This document shows positions 34,386 to 42,612 of a stretch of DNA of 64,000 nucleotides, piece after piece (within the stretch, counting starts at the first letter, position 1; every line of letters starts with the position of its first letter). The DNA is from Mucilaginibacter gotjawali (lineage in GTDB: Bacteria; Bacteroidota; Bacteroidia; Sphingobacteriales; Sphingobacteriaceae). The stretch lies in the NCBI RefSeq assembly GCF_002355435.1, contig NZ_AP017313.1, forward strand, positions 5,394,001 through 5,458,000, read 5' to 3'. The position numbers and the translations under genes are program-made. The notes beneath the pieces were generated by a model. That model did not search any database. It was not told where the DNA came from and saw only the letters and a program-made list of their open reading frames with translations.

Positions 34386-34808
34386 ATCCTTTACTTCTAT
34401 CGCCGGGTTTATCTCTTTAAGGCAGCTGATCAATTCATCCGTATTTAAGGGCGATATCAATAACTCATCCCATTTATTGTATTTGATCACAATGCCTTTT
34501 AGGGCGATGGAGGCTTTCATCCCCACGTAACCACGACTGGTTTTATCAACTTCGCGGATTGCGGCGATGGGGATACTTCCCCTGATGAATGCCGATCTGT
34601 AATACAGCTTTTCTTCTTTAATTACATAAAAGGTATCAAACCAAAGCCATAAAAAAATGGCAATTACCGCAAAACAAATGATCGCACCGGCGTTAATAGC
34701 CGGCGTAAAAGCTTTAATATGTTTGTCGTACATAGCGATGCCCGACACCAGCAGTAAAAAAATAATGATATAAATAATAAATGCTCCCTTTTTGGCAGGA
34801 TATTTCAT
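34383..34808 (-). CDS. Membrane protein with PH-like domain
   Basis: A 141-residue protein with two membrane segments (FIIYIIIFLLLVSGIAMY and AGAIICFAVIAIFLWLWF) followed by a beta-rich soluble part (YVIKEEKLYYRSAFIRGSIP, IAAIREVDKTSRGY). This layout fits small bacterial PH-like membrane proteins of unknown function. ATG at 34808 is preferred; the frame extending to 34871 has no better start. Its stop codon lies at the outer end of the REP-like pair. Confidence 0.65.
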   Translation of the reverse strand: MKYPAKKGAFIIYIIIFLLLVSGIAMYDKHIKAFTPAINAGAIICFAVIAIFLWLWFDTFYVIKEEKLYYRSAFIRGSIPIAAIREVDKTSRGYVGMKASIALKGIVIKYNKWDELLISPLNTDELISCLKEINPAIEVKD

Positions 34809-34933
34809 ATGGGTTGGAAAAGATTTTCGGAAAGATAATAAAATATTCTGCCAATGGCTATTGGCCCCCAAAACCGATTATTAATTGAACCCGGATAAAC
34901 ATGCCGGATCATATCTACACGCTGAAGACGGCC

Positions 34934-36670
34934 CTAAATTAAATCCTTCAGGTGTTTGTAATTGGATTTAACCGTGTCGAGCACCTCATCCATGCGGCCA
35001 TTCAGCATCATTTTAGCCATGGATAAGGTCATCCCTTTCACCTGTTCAAATTCAACTTTTGGCGGCATCGCAAGCGCGTTAGGGTCGGTCATGATGTTAA
35101 CCAACGCGGGCCCCTTATACATAAAGGCCTCTTTAAGTGCCTGCTTTACATCATCCGGATCGCTGGCTGTGATGCCTTTCATCCCCATTGCCTGGGCAAC
35201 CAGGGCAAAATCCGGGTCAAACATATCAGTTTGCCAATCGGGTATGCCTGCTACTTCCATCTCAAGTTTTACCATTCCCAGCGAGCGGTTATTGAAAACG
35301 ACAATTTTTACGGGCAGTTTGTATTGGGTGATGGTAGCCAGATCGCCCAGCAGCATAGATAAGCCGCCATCGCCGCATAAGGCGATCACCTGCCTGCCCG
35401 GGCAAGCCAGCGCAGCACCTATAGCCTGCGGCATAGCATTCGCCATAGACCCGTGATTAAATGACCCAAGCATTTTGCGCTTACCCGTCGCCTGGATATA
35501 CCGGGAACCCCATACGCACGACATGCCCGTATCCACCGTAAATATGGCATCGTTTGCCGCAAGTTCGTTTACCAGGCTGGCCACAAATTCAGGATGGATA
35601 TTTCCTTTTTTGCCCCGGTCATCCACATAAGTCTGCATTTTTTTCTTTACCTCGTCATATACCCTTAATTGAGCTTTTAAAAAACTGTCGTCTTTTTTCT
35701 GCCCAATCATTGGCAACAACGCTTTTAAGGTATCTTTTACCGATCCACACAGTCCCATGCTCACTTTTGCCCTGCGGCCTATGCGTTCAGGGCGGATCTC
35801 GATCTGCACAATTTGGCAATCCGTTGGCATAAACTGGGTGTATGGAAAATCTGTCCCCAATAAAATCAACAGGTCAGATTCATGCATACTATTGTAAGCT
35901 GCCGGCAAACCCAGCAAACCTGTCATCCCTATTTCGTTGGGGTTATCATACTGGAGATCCATTTTCGCCCTGAATGAGTAGCCTACCGGCGCATTTAGTT
36001 TTTGCGAAAATGCTACCACCTCGTCATGCGCATCAGCAGCGCCAATACCGCAAAAAATGGTTATTTTATGATGACGGGCAACTAACGCGGCCAGCTGATC
36101 AAGGTCTGCAGCGGATGGTTTTATTTCTGCAACGGGATTAAATAACTGCATGGCGGTGGATGATTCTTCCGCATCAACTCCCGTCAGATCGCCGGGTAAT
36201 GCTATTACCGCCACCCCTTTTTGATTCAGCGCCGCCTGGATTGCCCCCTGCATCATTCGTGGAAACTGCTTTGGCGTGGTAGCCACCTGGTTGTAAACAC
36301 TGCAATCGTCAAATAATTTGATGGTATTGGTCTCCTGGAAATATGCTGTACCATATTCAAAGCTGGAAATGGTTGAAGCGATGGCGATCACTGCAGCCCC
36401 TGAGCGGTTGGCATCATACAACCCGTTGATGAGATGTACATGGCCGGGGCCGCTGCTTCCCGCGCAGCAGGCAAAACCATTTAACTGGGCCTCGGCGCCC
36501 GCGGCATAGGCGCCGGCTTCCTCATGCCGCACATGGATCCATTGGATACTGCCTTCGCGCCTTACCGCATCGTTTACATTATTTAAGCTATCGCCCGTTA
36601 CGGCATAAATTCTTTTTACCCCTGCATTTACCAGCATTTCAACCAATTGATCAGCTACACTCTTTGCCAT
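34934..36670 (-). CDS. poxB: Pyruvate oxidase/dehydrogenase of the PoxB type
   Basis: A 578-residue thiamine diphosphate enzyme of the acetolactate synthase/pyruvate oxidase family. The catalytic Glu is in WIHVRHEEAGAYAAGA. The FAD/middle domain spans roughly 190-340, and the thiamine site GDGGLSMLLGDLATITQYKL ends with the metal Asn (VVFNN). Length and wording match quinone-linked pyruvate dehydrogenase PoxB, which makes acetate and CO2 and passes electrons to the membrane quinone pool. The C-terminal end (LDTVKSNYKHLKDLI) resembles the PoxB membrane-binding helix region. Confidence 0.9.
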   Translation of the reverse strand: MAKSVADQLVEMLVNAGVKRIYAVTGDSLNNVNDAVRREGSIQWIHVRHEEAGAYAAGAEAQLNGFACCAGSSGPGHVHLINGLYDANRSGAAVIAIASTISSFEYGTAYFQETNTIKLFDDCSVYNQVATTPKQFPRMMQGAIQAALNQKGVAVIALPGDLTGVDAEESSTAMQLFNPVAEIKPSAADLDQLAALVARHHKITIFCGIGAADAHDEVVAFSQKLNAPVGYSFRAKMDLQYDNPNEIGMTGLLGLPAAYNSMHESDLLILLGTDFPYTQFMPTDCQIVQIEIRPERIGRRAKVSMGLCGSVKDTLKALLPMIGQKKDDSFLKAQLRVYDEVKKKMQTYVDDRGKKGNIHPEFVASLVNELAANDAIFTVDTGMSCVWGSRYIQATGKRKMLGSFNHGSMANAMPQAIGAALACPGRQVIALCGDGGLSMLLGDLATITQYKLPVKIVVFNNRSLGMVKLEMEVAGIPDWQTDMFDPDFALVAQAMGMKGITASDPDDVKQALKEAFMYKGPALVNIMTDPNALAMPPKVEFEQVKGMTLSMAKMMLNGRMDEVLDTVKSNYKHLKDLI

Positions 36671-36740
36671 AATTATATTATATTTACGTATCCATTATCC
36701 TAACCAAATAAATTGACATGGGTTTTAAATATTGAAATTT

Positions 36741-37058
36741 ATGGGGCAAATAGTTATTGTGGCTTACAAACCAAAGCATGGCAAGGCCGAAGCATTAAAA
36801 GCTTTAACCAAAACCCATGTACCGCGCCTTAAAAAAGAGGGCCTGGTGACAAATCGTAAGCCAATAATAATGGAAGCCGCAGACGGCACCGTTATAGAGG
36901 TTTTTGAATGGCTATCACAGGAGGCCATTAACAATGCCCACCATAACCAGGCGGTCATACAAATATGGGCGGAGTATGCGGAGGTTTGTGAATATGTGCC
37001 TTTAAATACTTTACCGGAGGCAAATAATATTTTTGCAGGATTTATTTCAATAGATTGA
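36741..37058 (+). CDS. ABM-like small protein
   Basis: A 105-residue protein from the ATG at 36741 (MGQIVIVAYKPKHGKAEALK), resembling the dimeric alpha/beta-barrel (antibiotic biosynthesis monooxygenase-like) fold: an IVIVAYKPKHGK strand, a long helix (ALTKTHVPRLKKEGL), and EVFEWLSQEAINNAHHN. The fold is used by monooxygenases and by stress-related proteins; the substrate is unknown. It is divergent from poxB, and its TGA overlaps the next ATG, so it is translated together with the TonB-like gene. Confidence 0.7.
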   Translation: MGQIVIVAYKPKHGKAEALKALTKTHVPRLKKEGLVTNRKPIIMEAADGTVIEVFEWLSQEAINNAHHNQAVIQIWAEYAEVCEYVPLNTLPEANNIFAGFISID

Positions 37059-37723
37059 TGATGAGCGAACCGATAAAAAATATCAACCTGAAATTTAACT
37101 GCCCGGTCGACTGGAACAGCATGGAGGCTTTGGCCGACGGCAGATATTGCTCCCACTGCCATAAAAAGGTTTATGATTTAACCAATTCAAAACAGGATGA
37201 GTTTTTAAAACTGCTTGCCGAAAACAGTAACAATATCTGCGGCAGGTTCAGGCAGGAACAAATGGCCTCAAAACATCCCGTTTTGCCTGGCTGGAAAAAA
37301 TGGCTTTCGGCCGCCATGGTTTTGATCGGCATTAATGTTTTCAATAACAAGGCCTTTGCACAAGGATCACCGGTAAAAATAACACATCAAAACACAAAAG
37401 CTAAAGAACCTGAAATTGTTGTTGGTGGTGTGGGCCCGGCATCGCCGATGCCAGAATTTCCGGGAGGGGATGCGGCTTTTGCAGCTTTCCTTACCAAAAA
37501 TATCCATTACACAAAAAATATGAAAAACGGGCGGGTGATCATTTCTTTTACGGTGTCAGCAAAAGGCGTTTTGACGGATTTCAAGATTGAGAGAGGCGTA
37601 AGCCCGATTAATGATAATGCGGCCATAAATGCGCTAAAATTATCGCCGAAATGGACACCGGGGAAGCTAAATGGCAAACCTGTAGACGTAAAGTATATGA
37701 TACCGGTAAATTTTCAAAAATAA
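37058..37723 (+). CDS. TonB C-terminal domain protein with CxxC N-terminus
   Basis: A 221-residue protein. The N-terminal part has an FNCPVDWNSMEAL and a YCSHCHKKVYDLT motif (CxxC) with another Cys in NNICGRF. A membrane segment lies near 84-102 (WLSAAMVLIGINVFNNKAFA). The C-terminal 90 residues are a TonB domain (EFPGGDAAFAAFLTKNIHY; GRVIISFTVSAKGVLTDFKI). The role would be energy transfer to an outer-membrane receptor, but the cysteine-rich head suggests a variant task. ATG at 37058 or 37061 both fit. Confidence 0.82.
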   Translation: MMSEPIKNINLKFNCPVDWNSMEALADGRYCSHCHKKVYDLTNSKQDEFLKLLAENSNNICGRFRQEQMASKHPVLPGWKKWLSAAMVLIGINVFNNKAFAQGSPVKITHQNTKAKEPEIVVGGVGPASPMPEFPGGDAAFAAFLTKNIHYTKNMKNGRVIISFTVSAKGVLTDFKIERGVSPINDNAAINALKLSPKWTPGKLNGKPVDVKYMIPVNFQK

Positions 37724-37725
37724 TA

Positions 37726-39792
37726 TCAAATGTCTATCCAGTTGCCATCTTCAACAATAATGCCGATCAGTTCGTCAAGCGCATTTGTTGAGGATATGTT
37801 TTTCTTCACGGCTTCTTTACCCCTATACAAGGTTACTTTTCCCGGGCCGGAACCTACATAACCATAGTCAGCATCGGCCATTTCGCCGGGGCCATTTACA
37901 ATACAACCCATAATGCCGATTTTTAAACCTTTAAGGTGACTTGTACGGCTGCGGATCATCTGCGTGGTTTCCATCAGGTCGAACAATGTACGGCCGCAGC
38001 TGGGGCAACTGATGTATTCGGTTTTTGAGATACGTGAACGGGTGGCCTGTAAAATACCGAAGGCTGTTGAGGTGATCACTTTGGTTTCAACCTCCGGGGC
38101 ATCAATCCAGATCCCGTCGCCAAAACCATCAACCAGCAAAGCGCCGAGATCGGTGGCGGAGTAGAGTTGTAGCCTGGTAGCAGCCCCCTCTAAATCTCCC
38201 CCGCCCATCGGCGGAGAGACTTTTTTATCGTCTTGTACCTCTAAACTTTCGGACTTTCGGACTTTCGGACTTTCGGACTCAAAAGAATAATCTCTTTTAA
38301 TGATAACCGGTACATCCAGCCCCAACTCCTCCATCTTAAAAAAGAAAGCGCGCTGGTCGGCCATGCCATGCAGCTCATCAGTCTCCAAAACAAATATCAG
38401 CGAGGTGTCAAATGGCAAGGCGCCAAAATCATCCGAATCAATATCGGCGTGTTTTAGCTTTACCAGGTTTAAGGCTGATGAACGATCGGCTGCGTTTACA
38501 AATTCGTTCAGTGTAAATACCGGGTGGCACATGGTTTTATCCGCCAGTTTTAACCAGGTGGCATAATTGTATAACTGTTTTAAATTGCCGGGAAAATTAA
38601 ATGACGGCAAACTATCTGCCAGGTAAACAAAATCAACCGATTGGTCGGCCATGTTGTATTTATCCAGCAAAGGAGCGTACAGGTAACCTGCATCATTCAG
38701 CACAGCAGGGTCTTTTAAATTTTTATTTGACAGATCAATAACCACCCTCGGCACCATATGCCCGCCAATAAAAGTGTTGGCTTCGTAAGTTGCACGGCGC
38801 TTATATTCGTAGGGATTGTGCGCCTGAGGTGTATTTTGACCATGGTCCATGGTCCATGGTCCATGGTCTTTTGTTCCACGGCTTCTCGCAACGTATCGAT
38901 TAACAAGGGCAATCGCCACCGGCGCTTCTGCTTCAGGTTCTTCCGTAAGGGATACACGTACAGTATCACCCAGGCCATCTTCCAGCAGGGTACCGATCCC
39001 AACTGCTGATTTAATGCGGCCGTCTTCGCCGTCGCCGGCTTCGGTAACGCCCAGGTGCAGCGGGTAGTTCATTCCTTCGGCAACCATGGTTTCTACCAGC
39101 AGGCGGTAAGCCTGCACCATTACCTGCGGGTTGCTCGATTTCATGCTGATCACCAGGTTATAGTAATTCAGCGTTTCACAAATCCGCATAAATTCCATCG
39201 CCGACTCTACCATGCCCTGCGGGGTGTCGCCATAACGGCTCATGATCCTGTCGCTCAGCGAGCCATGGTTGGTGCCGATGCGCATAGCCGTGCCATATTC
39301 CTTGCAGATTTTTACCAATGGGGCAAACTTCTGGTAAATGCGTTCCAGTTCGCCCTGGTATTCAACATCGGTATAATCTATCTGGTCGAATTTCTTTTTG
39401 TCGGCATAATTGCCGGGGTTTACGCGCACTTTTTCCACTATCCTTGCGGCAACTTCGGCAGCGTTTGGGGTGAAGTGGATATCAGCCACCAAAGGCGCTG
39501 TATAACCCCTTGCCCGCAGTTGTTTTTTGATCTCGGCCAGGTTTTTTGCTTCCTTAATACTTGGCGCGGTGATGCGCACATATTCACAACCCGCTTCAAT
39601 CATCCTGATCGACTGCTCCACCGTACCGATGGTATCCATGGTATCGGTGGTGGTCATGCTTTGGATGCGGATGGGGTTATTGCCGCCCATCGGCACATCG
39701 CCAATGGCCACCTCGCGCGTTACAAAACGCGAATATTCGGTTAGCGAATTACAATAACGGCCCGGCAGCGTTTTGATGGAAGCAGTATTCAT
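37726..39792 (-). CDS. ispG: 4-hydroxy-3-methylbut-2-enyl diphosphate synthase, three-domain type with repeat-derived insertions
   Basis: Converts methylerythritol cyclodiphosphate to HMBPP in the MEP isoprenoid pathway, using a [4Fe-4S] cluster. The TIM-barrel starts GGNNPIRIQSMTTTDTMDT. The large insertion domain of the Bacteroidota/plant type spans roughly 300-570. The cluster domain has CPSCGRTLFDL and GCIVNGPGEMADADYGY, giving the three ligand cysteines. At 688 residues it is long. Three stretches of the insertion domain are encoded by repeat DNA like that between genes: near residue 308 (DHGPWTMDHG), near 504 (SESPKVRKSES) and near 524 (SPPMGGGDLEG). Confidence 0.95.
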   Translation of the reverse strand: MNTASIKTLPGRYCNSLTEYSRFVTREVAIGDVPMGGNNPIRIQSMTTTDTMDTIGTVEQSIRMIEAGCEYVRITAPSIKEAKNLAEIKKQLRARGYTAPLVADIHFTPNAAEVAARIVEKVRVNPGNYADKKKFDQIDYTDVEYQGELERIYQKFAPLVKICKEYGTAMRIGTNHGSLSDRIMSRYGDTPQGMVESAMEFMRICETLNYYNLVISMKSSNPQVMVQAYRLLVETMVAEGMNYPLHLGVTEAGDGEDGRIKSAVGIGTLLEDGLGDTVRVSLTEEPEAEAPVAIALVNRYVARSRGTKDHGPWTMDHGQNTPQAHNPYEYKRRATYEANTFIGGHMVPRVVIDLSNKNLKDPAVLNDAGYLYAPLLDKYNMADQSVDFVYLADSLPSFNFPGNLKQLYNYATWLKLADKTMCHPVFTLNEFVNAADRSSALNLVKLKHADIDSDDFGALPFDTSLIFVLETDELHGMADQRAFFFKMEELGLDVPVIIKRDYSFESESPKVRKSESLEVQDDKKVSPPMGGGDLEGAATRLQLYSATDLGALLVDGFGDGIWIDAPEVETKVITSTAFGILQATRSRISKTEYISCPSCGRTLFDLMETTQMIRSRTSHLKGLKIGIMGCIVNGPGEMADADYGYVGSGPGKVTLYRGKEAVKKNISSTNALDELIGIIVEDGNWIDI
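38184..38222. repeat. Hairpin-type repeat inside ispG
   Basis: CTCCCCCGCC (38196-38205 region) faces GGCGGAGAG within 38184-38222. The wording CCCTCTAAATCTCCCCC is one I associate with intergenic repeats in related genomes. Here it is translated as part of ispG (SPPMGGGDLEG). Confidence 0.6.
38245..38280. repeat. Octad-word block inside ispG
   Basis: Four exact tandem copies of ACTTTCGG plus ACTC. The reverse-complement word CCGAAAGT is repeated between genes at 60380-60419. Since 8 is not a multiple of 3, the encoded peptide (SESPKVRKSES) reads all three phases. Confidence 0.92.
38838..38872. repeat. Heptad-word block inside ispG
   Basis: Tandem 7-bp words: one GACCATG, three GTCCATG and a decayed GTCTTTT. 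The same word makes up the intergenic block at 7096-7123. It is translated in ispG as a run containing DHGPWTM. Confidence 0.92.
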
Positions 39793-39808
39793 AGTACAAA
39801 AATACTAA

Positions 39809-39864
39809 TTTGGTTTGTTGTTTGGTTTGTTGGAAGGTTGGAAAGTTGTAAGGTTGTGATGTTG
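39809..39864. repeat. Twelve-mer pair and octad words upstream of ispG
   Basis: TTTGGTTTGTTG occurs twice in tandem (39809-39820 and 39821-39832), followed by four octads ending GTTG (39833-39864), for example GAAGGTTG. The octads are related in reverse complement to those at 4561-4600. Confidence 0.88.
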
Positions 39865-39998
39865 GACATTTCCCAGACTTGCGGAGTTTTAAAACTTTAA
39901 GTCTGATACATTATTTTTATAGTGAAGACCACAATGCAGATTCAACCAAATTGCTGCGGGGCAAACTTAAATACAAACTGGTTAGGCAGAAGTAAATT

Positions 39999-40256
39999 TT
40001 AATAGTGGCCTTTTAGAGAAAGAATGTAGATTATTTCATCTTCTACTTCATATACCAATCTGTGCTCTGATGTGATCCTTCTTGACCAAGCGCCGGAAAG
40101 ACTATATTTTAATGGTTCAGGTTGTCCAATGCCCTTAAATGGATCTTCGCTAATAGATTCGAGCAATTCTTTTATCTTTTTTACGGCTTGCCTATTGCCG
40201 GATCTTCTGAAGTAATCCAGGTCAACATCTGCCTGTTTGGTAAACCTGATGATCAC
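39999..40256 (-). CDS. yoeB: YoeB-type toxin
   Basis: An 85-residue RelE-fold toxin of the Txe/YoeB family, a ribosome-associated mRNA endonuclease. The hallmark parts are QADVDLDYFRRSGNRQAVKK, PFKGIGQPEPLKY, SGAWSRRITSEHRLVYEV, and the C-terminal GHY with the catalytic His next to last. It overlaps the antitoxin gene by 4 bases (ATGA type), antitoxin first. Confidence 0.93.
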   Translation of the reverse strand: MIIRFTKQADVDLDYFRRSGNRQAVKKIKELLESISEDPFKGIGQPEPLKYSLSGAWSRRITSEHRLVYEVEDEIIYILSLKGHY

Positions 40257-40444
40257 AGATCGGCAATATTAACCTCTCTCGTTTCACCTCTCTTAACCTG
40301 TTCGCGGCTTTCTTGTATTTTAGCCACAAATTCAGGGTCGTAAGGCGATTTCGCTTCTTCAAAAGAAATTTTAAAAGCTTTCATAAAAGTCTTTATGATT
40401 GTTAGCTGCTCCTTGTCTTTGGGGTGGACGATCAATGTTGCCAT
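40253..40444 (-). CDS. Antitoxin of the YoeB module (DUF2683-like)
   Basis: A 63-residue protein, MATLIVHPKDKEQLTIIKTF then MKAFKISFEEAKSPYDPEFV, resembling the DUF2683 group of small Bacteroidota antitoxins. ATG at 40444 is chosen; the open frame to 40516 overlaps the neighbouring kinase-like gene and lacks similarity. A TAAATTTG -7-like box at 40455-40448 lies 3 bases before the ATG, so the transcript may be nearly leaderless. The basic C-terminus (ESREQVKRGETREVN) probably covers the toxin. Confidence 0.82.
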   Translation of the reverse strand: MATLIVHPKDKEQLTIIKTFMKAFKISFEEAKSPYDPEFVAKIQESREQVKRGETREVNIADL

Positions 40445-40502
40445 ATACAAATTTATATATTTTTTATCAAAGTGATGATTTACGCCGATACCTATTTTCA
40501 TT

Positions 40503-41483
40503 TCACCCCAACCCATTCTTCTTAAAATACCTTTTTACCAGCAAGTTAATAAACCGCTTTAAATACATTTCATTTAAAAACGTATTCGACCAATTATCAA
40601 ACCTGCGGCACTGGATGCCCAGGTAAAAAAAGTATAATGCCACACCCAGGTGGGGGATGATGCGCCTCTCTTCGGCAGTTAGCCCGGTAACCGATTCATA
40701 GCCATTTAAAAAAGCTTCGGTTTTTAATTTGCATTCGGCATCATCTTTTTCGGTGCTGTTTAATTGCAAAATATAATAGGCCACGTCATAACACAGCCAG
40801 CCGTTGCCGCAAAAATCAAAGTCAAAAAGAGTGATACCCGCTTCCTGGTCGATACTGATATTATCAAACCAGATATCCATATGTACGGCGCCTTTTCTCA
40901 GTTGGCTTTCATCAAAGTGCGCAAATTCATCAAGCAGGTATTTTTGGGCCGATACCATAAAATCCATCTCGGCCGTGCCGGAAGGCAAAAACTTTTTTAG
41001 CTGCTCAAATGAATCTTCCATGATCTCCTCTGCCGAATAGCTTACCCTTCCAAGTTTAATACCATTGGTTAACCGGTGCATCCCTGCCATAATTACACCG
41101 GTTTGGTAATGCAGTTCAATCGGGAAATTGAGCAGTTTTTCGCCTTTTGCGAAAGTGAACAATACCCCAAAGCGCAGCCCTTCAGGTGCTTTAAGTTCTT
41201 CGATATATTCTCCGTGTATATTCAGCAGGGGATACGATACCGGCACATGATTTGAATGCAGCAAATTCAATAACCGGATCTCTTCCAGAATTTCTGATCT
41301 GGTTCTCCAATTCAGGCTATAAACCCGGTATACAAATTTACTGGCGCCATCGTTTATTAAAAAAGAATCGTTGATGCCCGTTTTTAAAAGTGTACAAACA
41401 GTATCCGGCCTTAAATTATATTGTTGCCTGATAAATGAGCCGAGGTGAAATGGAGAAAAGGTAGAATTAATAACAGACAGCAT
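40503..41483 (-). CDS. Phosphotransferase of the APH/choline kinase fold
   Basis: A 326-residue kinase-like protein. The catalytic loop is GAVHMDIWFDNISID (HxDxxxxN) and the metal Asp is in ITLFDFDFCGNG; the N-lobe Lys/Glu region is around KFVYRVYSLNWRTRSEILEE. This fold includes aminoglycoside kinases, choline kinase and homoserine kinase II, and HxD with a GNG turn does not decide among them. Resistance is not implied. The stop end overlaps the unused upstream frame of the antitoxin. Confidence 0.82.
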   Translation of the reverse strand: MLSVINSTFSPFHLGSFIRQQYNLRPDTVCTLLKTGINDSFLINDGASKFVYRVYSLNWRTRSEILEEIRLLNLLHSNHVPVSYPLLNIHGEYIEELKAPEGLRFGVLFTFAKGEKLLNFPIELHYQTGVIMAGMHRLTNGIKLGRVSYSAEEIMEDSFEQLKKFLPSGTAEMDFMVSAQKYLLDEFAHFDESQLRKGAVHMDIWFDNISIDQEAGITLFDFDFCGNGWLCYDVAYYILQLNSTEKDDAECKLKTEAFLNGYESVTGLTAEERRIIPHLGVALYFFYLGIQCRRFDNWSNTFLNEMYLKRFINLLVKRYFKKNGLG

Positions 41484-41511
41484 ATTTAATCAGGCACAAA
41501 AAACTTTCTAA

Positions 41512-41578
41512 ATCCGGCATTCCGGACTCCGCATTAAACAATTCTAAAAAATCCGGCATCGAACATCCGACATCCGAA
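41512..41578. repeat. Two heptad-word blocks in direct order
   Basis: Four words at 41512-41539 (ATCCGGC, ATTCCGG type) and four at 41551-41578 (ATCCGGC, ATCCGAC type). Both read in the same direction, unlike most pairs. They fill the spacer between the kinase-like gene and the CBS gene. Confidence 0.88.
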
Positions 41579-41583
41579 ATACC

Positions 41584-42015
41584 TTAAGATTGAATATAAC
41601 TCTTCAGGTGTTCAATGGTTTCCTCATGCGAAAGGATGGTTTCCGTTACCACGTCGCTGATGGAGACAATACCGCAGAGTTTGTCGTCTTTGGTAAAAAC
41701 AGGCAGGTAGCGGATATTATTTTCGCTCATTACGTGCATGCAGGTTTCAACCGAATTTTCGGGGATCATACGGGGGAAATGGGTACTCATGATCTCCCTT
41801 ACCTGGGTTTCCAATGAAGATTTTCCCTGGAGGATCACTTTGCGGGCGTAATCGCGCTCGGTGAGCAAGCCGGCATATGCGCCATCCTCAGTAATCACAA
41901 CCGAGCCAATATTTTTGTCGGACATTAATTTCAATGCGTCTAACACCGTGGTACTGCCATCAATGGCGACAACGCTGCTCCCCTTACGGGTAAGGATATT
42001 GGAAACTTTTTTCAT
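41584..42015 (-). CDS. CBS-domain protein
   Basis: A 143-residue protein made of two CBS modules, the usual adenine-nucleotide-binding pair. Module 1 spans about 10-65 (VVAIDGSTTVLDALKLMSDK, GSVVITEDGAYAGLLTERDY) and module 2 about 78-135 (MIPENSVETCMHVMSENNIR, YLPVFTKDDKLCGIVSISDV). Such stand-alone proteins sense AMP, ATP or SAM; the ligand and partner are unknown. A TATATTTG box at 42058-42051 is placed well for its promoter. Confidence 0.9.
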   Translation of the reverse strand: MKKVSNILTRKGSSVVAIDGSTTVLDALKLMSDKNIGSVVITEDGAYAGLLTERDYARKVILQGKSSLETQVREIMSTHFPRMIPENSVETCMHVMSENNIRYLPVFTKDDKLCGIVSISDVVTETILSHEETIEHLKSYIQS

Positions 42016-42312
42016 GATACTGAGGTGCTAAATTGGTGAATTGCCTTTATCAAATATAAAAGAAAATAAAACACAAAACATTAAAATGATGTTGAATTGT
42101 TTCAGAAATTATAGGAGAGGGACTCGCTGGCAAGTTGTTGCGTTTTCAATTGTTAAGGCAAACTGCATTTTTCATATTAAATTAATATTTTAATCAGAAT
42201 GAAATTTTATAATTGGAAATGTAACATTTGTATTTGTTTTTTTGGTATTGATGAAAATGAATTTACATTCGAATTTCATGCCCCCCTCATGATTTGATAT
42301 TTTACTTTCCTG
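42016..42312. other. Spacer with divergent promoter
   Basis: Apart from TATATTTG on the minus strand at 42058-42051 (leader about 36 bases to the CBS ATG), nothing certain is visible. The right half is AT-rich and may hold the promoter of the small zinc-ribbon gene. Confidence 0.4.
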
Positions 42313-42498
42313 ATGCAAAAAAAGATACTTAAATGCTCTAAGTGTAATGCTCCGTTACACTATCAGAAACCAAGAAATTGGTTTGGCCGTAACCTCCTGT
42401 TTTTTTTACCTGTTAAACGTTATTTTTGCGCCAGGTGCCTGAAAGACCGCTATATGCTGATTTCAAAAGAAAAGTTAAAAGAATACAGGCGGGTGTAA
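42313..42498 (+). CDS. Small zinc-ribbon-like protein
   Basis: A 61-residue basic protein with two CxxC pairs: LKCSKCNAPLHY (residues 7-10) and YFCARCLKDRY (about 38-41), separated by an aromatic, hydrophobic NWFGRNLLFFLPVKR stretch. The four cysteines suggest zinc binding. No family is recognised. The even spacing of cysteines and a clear ATG support a real gene despite its size. Confidence 0.6.
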   Translation: MQKKILKCSKCNAPLHYQKPRNWFGRNLLFFLPVKRYFCARCLKDRYMLISKEKLKEYRRV

Positions 42499-42612
42499 TT
42501 CAGGCAGAAAAGACTGAAATTATAAGGTATAATTATAAAAATAAACTTGTTATACGCCAACAATTGCTGTTACGCTATGTTATAATATGGGTTTAGCCTT
42601 TATTATATAAAT

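Noticed and set aside
39055..39744. Plus-strand open frame of 229 codons opposite ispG
   Set aside because: It is antisense to the conserved IspG barrel and has no family-like features.
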